Below, piece by piece: positions 8,322-8,947 of a stretch of 8,947 nt of DNA. Positions within the stretch are counted from its first letter, which is position 1. Each line of letters starts with the position of its first letter. The stretch is taken from NCBI GenBank assembly GCA_024695315.1, contig JAILIJ010000343.1, positions 1 through 8,947 of the forward strand, read 5' to 3'. Origin of the DNA: Bacteroidaceae bacterium (GTDB lineage: Bacteria; Bacteroidota; Bacteroidia; Bacteroidales; Bacteroidaceae). Below the pieces are notes generated by a model that was not told the origin of the DNA, did no database searches, and saw only the letters and a list, made by a program, of their open reading frames with translations. A program made the translations under genes and the position numbers.

Positions 8322-8358
8322 ATTTTTCTTTTATCAAAAAACTATGTAAAAGAAAAAT
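8322..8358. repeat. AT-only 12-bp inverted repeat after the small gene
   Basis: ATTTTTCTTTTA (8322-8333) pairs perfectly with TAAAAGAAAAAT (8347-8358) around a 13-nt loop, beginning 14 bp after the stop at 8308. The stem contains only one G-C pair, so it is a weak transcription terminator at best; it may protect the 3' end of the mRNA or be incidental. Confidence 0.4.
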
Positions 8359-8380
8359 CATTTTGTATACTTATCGTAAA

Positions 8381-8415
8381 AAACAAAAAAAGCACGTCTA
8401 AAAGAACGTACTTTT
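8381..8415 (-). terminator. Intrinsic terminator, - strand (possibly bidirectional)
   Basis: On the - strand AAAAGTACGT (8415-8406) pairs with ACGTGCTTTT (8397-8388) over 10 bp around an 8-nt loop, followed by a T7-G-T tract. The single non-Watson-Crick position is a G-U wobble in - strand RNA but a C-A mismatch in + strand RNA, which favours the - direction. It could still weakly stop + transcription from the 7943 gene. Confidence 0.7.
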
Positions 8416-8421
8416 CTACCC

Positions 8422-8430
8422 CACCTCCTT
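8422..8430 (-). promoter_or_regulatory. Nine-nt perfect Shine-Dalgarno sequence without an ORF
   Basis: The - strand reads AAGGAGGTG, the exact complement of the CACCTCCTT tail of 16S rRNA. No ATG follows at translation-initiation distance; the next bases run GGGTAGAAAAG into the terminator. In Bacteroidota, where genes seldom use Shine-Dalgarno pairing, a full-length match is notable. Confidence 0.45.
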
Positions 8431-8472
8431 CGACAACGCTTCGTATCACCTTCGTAATTCCTTCGTATCAAT
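8429..8472. repeat. Four tandem 11-bp repeats (consensus TTCGTATCACC)
   Basis: Units start at 8429, 8440, 8451 and 8462, exactly 11 bp apart: TTCGACAACGC, TTCGTATCACC, TTCGTAATTCC and TTCGTATCAAT. TTCG is invariant and TTCGTA is shared by the last three. The spacing is close to one helical turn, so the units would face the same side of DNA, or form a repeated GATACGAA-like motif in the - strand RNA. Confidence 0.75.
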
Positions 8473-8499
8473 TACTAATTTTTTCTTGTGATGAAAGTC

Positions 8500-8542
8500 A
8501 AATTTTCGGTATGAAAATTTTCTCTCCTTCTCATGAGAAAAT
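8500..8542. repeat. Two overlapping, mutually exclusive hairpins
   Basis: AAATTTTC (8500-8507) pairs with GAAAATTT (8513-8520) around a 5-nt loop. ATTTTCTC (8517-8524) pairs with GAGAAAAT (8535-8542) around a 10-nt loop. Both are perfect 8-bp stems and share 8517-8520, so they cannot fully form together. They lie inside the candidate small RNA. Confidence 0.5.
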
Positions 8543-8574
8543 CGGACGTCACGCGTAGTCGTCAGATGAATATA

Positions 8575-8606
8575 CAAATATAACACATTTAACTACGATT
8601 TGCAAG
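8575..8606 (-). promoter_or_regulatory. Bacteroidota-type promoter for the candidate small RNA
   Basis: On the - strand, CTTG (8606-8603) is followed after exactly 20 bp by TATATTTG (8582-8575). This matches the primary sigma factor consensus of Bacteroidota (TTTG near -33, TAnnTTTG near -7, spacer 19-21) with one mismatch, and is the best promoter in the window. Predicted transcription start is near 8567-8570. Confidence 0.65.
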
Positions 8607-8610
8607 TTTT

Positions 8611-8834
8611 TGATTTGTATAAATAAAAGATTTAAGAAAGTTTAACTCTTAAAGTGTAAGCGCATGACAAGATAGTATAAGTATTACGCCACATATCATT
8701 TTTTTTGCGTTTTTACACATTAGTTTAGAATAAGGATATCATAAAATTTGCACACTATTTTTATCACAAAACCATATATTAATGCGAATAATATAAGTAA
8801 TATTAGATAGGCTTTATGTCGTATATATTATCCT
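8611..8834. other. AT-rich intergenic stretch without a recognisable gene
   Basis: About 220 bp upstream of the small-RNA promoter. I see no open reading frame of useful length on either strand, no well-formed promoter pair and no repeat beyond a 7-bp inverted repeat, TTTAAGA/TCTTAAA (8631-8653). Occasional TTTG-like strings lack the matching partner element. Confidence 0.5.
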
Positions 8835-8880
8835 AAAAAATTCTCACACAGGGGAACAAATAGTGTTCCTCCATGTGAGA
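8835..8880 (-). terminator. Hairpin with T-tract, terminator for a transcript entering from the right
   Basis: TCTCACA (8842-8848) pairs with TGTGAGA (8874-8880), and after a CA/CA internal loop GGGGAAC (8851-8857) pairs with GTTCCTC (8865-8871). On the - strand the stem is followed by T6 (8840-8835), as in an intrinsic terminator. One inner pair is G-U on the + strand but A-C on the - strand, so the orientation is not certain. The gene it would serve lies at or beyond the right edge. Confidence 0.55.
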
Positions 8881-8947
8881 TTGATTATAAAAAAGAAAAA
8901 GATGTAGCCTATTTTGCCTTTCAAATTAAGAAATTTTCATACAAAAG

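Larger units (their letters stand above)
8388..8569 (-). ncRNA. Candidate intergenic small RNA, about 180 nt
   Basis: No known RNA family is recognised. The case rests on layout. A well-matched Bacteroidota promoter at 8575-8606 would start a - strand transcript near 8569, and a strong intrinsic terminator ends it near 8388, with no credible protein gene between. The RNA would contain an 8-bp hairpin with a 5-nt loop (8500-8520), a competing 8-bp hairpin (8517-8542), a 6-bp GTAATT/AATTAC hairpin, four copies of an 11-nt repeat (8429-8472) and AAGGAGGTG (8430-8422). A possible long-range helix joins CGACTACGC near the 5' end to GCGTTGTCG near the 3' end with one mismatch. Length is in the 6S RNA range, but I cannot show the 6S bubble structure. 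Both ends are estimates. Confidence 0.5.

Noticed and set aside
8429..8472. Tandem repeats considered as a CRISPR array.
   Set aside because: Units are 11 bp with no spacers and no cas genes nearby.
8475..8534. A 19-codon - strand frame (starting MRRRENFH) inside the candidate small RNA.
   Set aside because: Too short to support without conservation or ribosome data, and no initiation signal. It would matter if the RNA were shown to be translated.
8511..8558. A 15-codon + strand frame (starting MKIFSPSH), considered as a leader peptide.
   Set aside because: No promoter on the + strand, no downstream gene in reach, and it overlaps hairpins better explained on the - strand.
8631..8653. Inverted repeat TTTAAGA/TCTTAAA with a 9-nt loop.
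   Set aside because: Short and AT-only; expected by chance at this base composition.

Overview
This is an AT-rich window whose genes and signals point to a Bacteroidota chromosome, most likely Bacteroidales of the Prevotella group. The grounds are promoter-like TAnnTTTG elements, start codons preceded by A/T-rich sequence instead of Shine-Dalgarno motifs, a TPR-type lipoprotein/histidine-kinase architecture, and an AddA/RecB-like helicase-nuclease of the kind found in this phylum. The genus is an inference from overall appearance; no rRNA or marker gene is present.

Layout. (1) 1-2402, + strand: the C-terminal three quarters of a UvrD/RecB-family helicase with a C-terminal PD-(D/E)XK nuclease. 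The Walker A part lies left of the window. (2) 7802-2339, - strand: a three-gene operon converging on the helicase gene. It encodes a very large membrane sensor kinase made of two complete kinase modules in tandem, a NarL/LuxR-type response regulator 42 bp downstream, and a short membrane protein recognisable as an AbgT-family transporter that has lost its middle and its C-terminal end. The last gene overlaps the regulator gene by 11 bp and runs 64 bp antisense into the end of the helicase gene. (3) 7943-8308, + strand: a small, probably DNA-binding protein, transcribed divergently from the kinase operon and carrying two motifs that resemble sliding-clamp-binding peptides. (4) 8309-8947: about 640 bp with no convincing protein gene but rich in structure. 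It holds a well-formed - strand promoter, an intrinsic terminator about 155 bp beyond its predicted start, hairpins, four tandem 11-bp repeats and a 9-nt perfect complement of the 16S anti-Shine-Dalgarno sequence. I read this as a candidate intergenic small RNA. A further hairpin near the right edge probably ends a transcript entering from the right.

How the genes work together. The kinase, regulator and mini-AbgT protein form one signalling unit. In the kinase the first module keeps an intact ATP-binding domain but has no histidine in its H-box position. The second keeps a canonical H-box histidine but has lost the glycine boxes of its ATP-binding domain. The simplest reading is that module 1 supplies catalysis and module 2 supplies the phospho-acceptor, with the phosphoryl group passing to Asp57 of the regulator. 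The truncated AbgT relative, translationally coupled to the regulator, is unlikely to transport anything and may be a membrane sensor or accessory subunit. These roles are inferences from motif retention and gene order.
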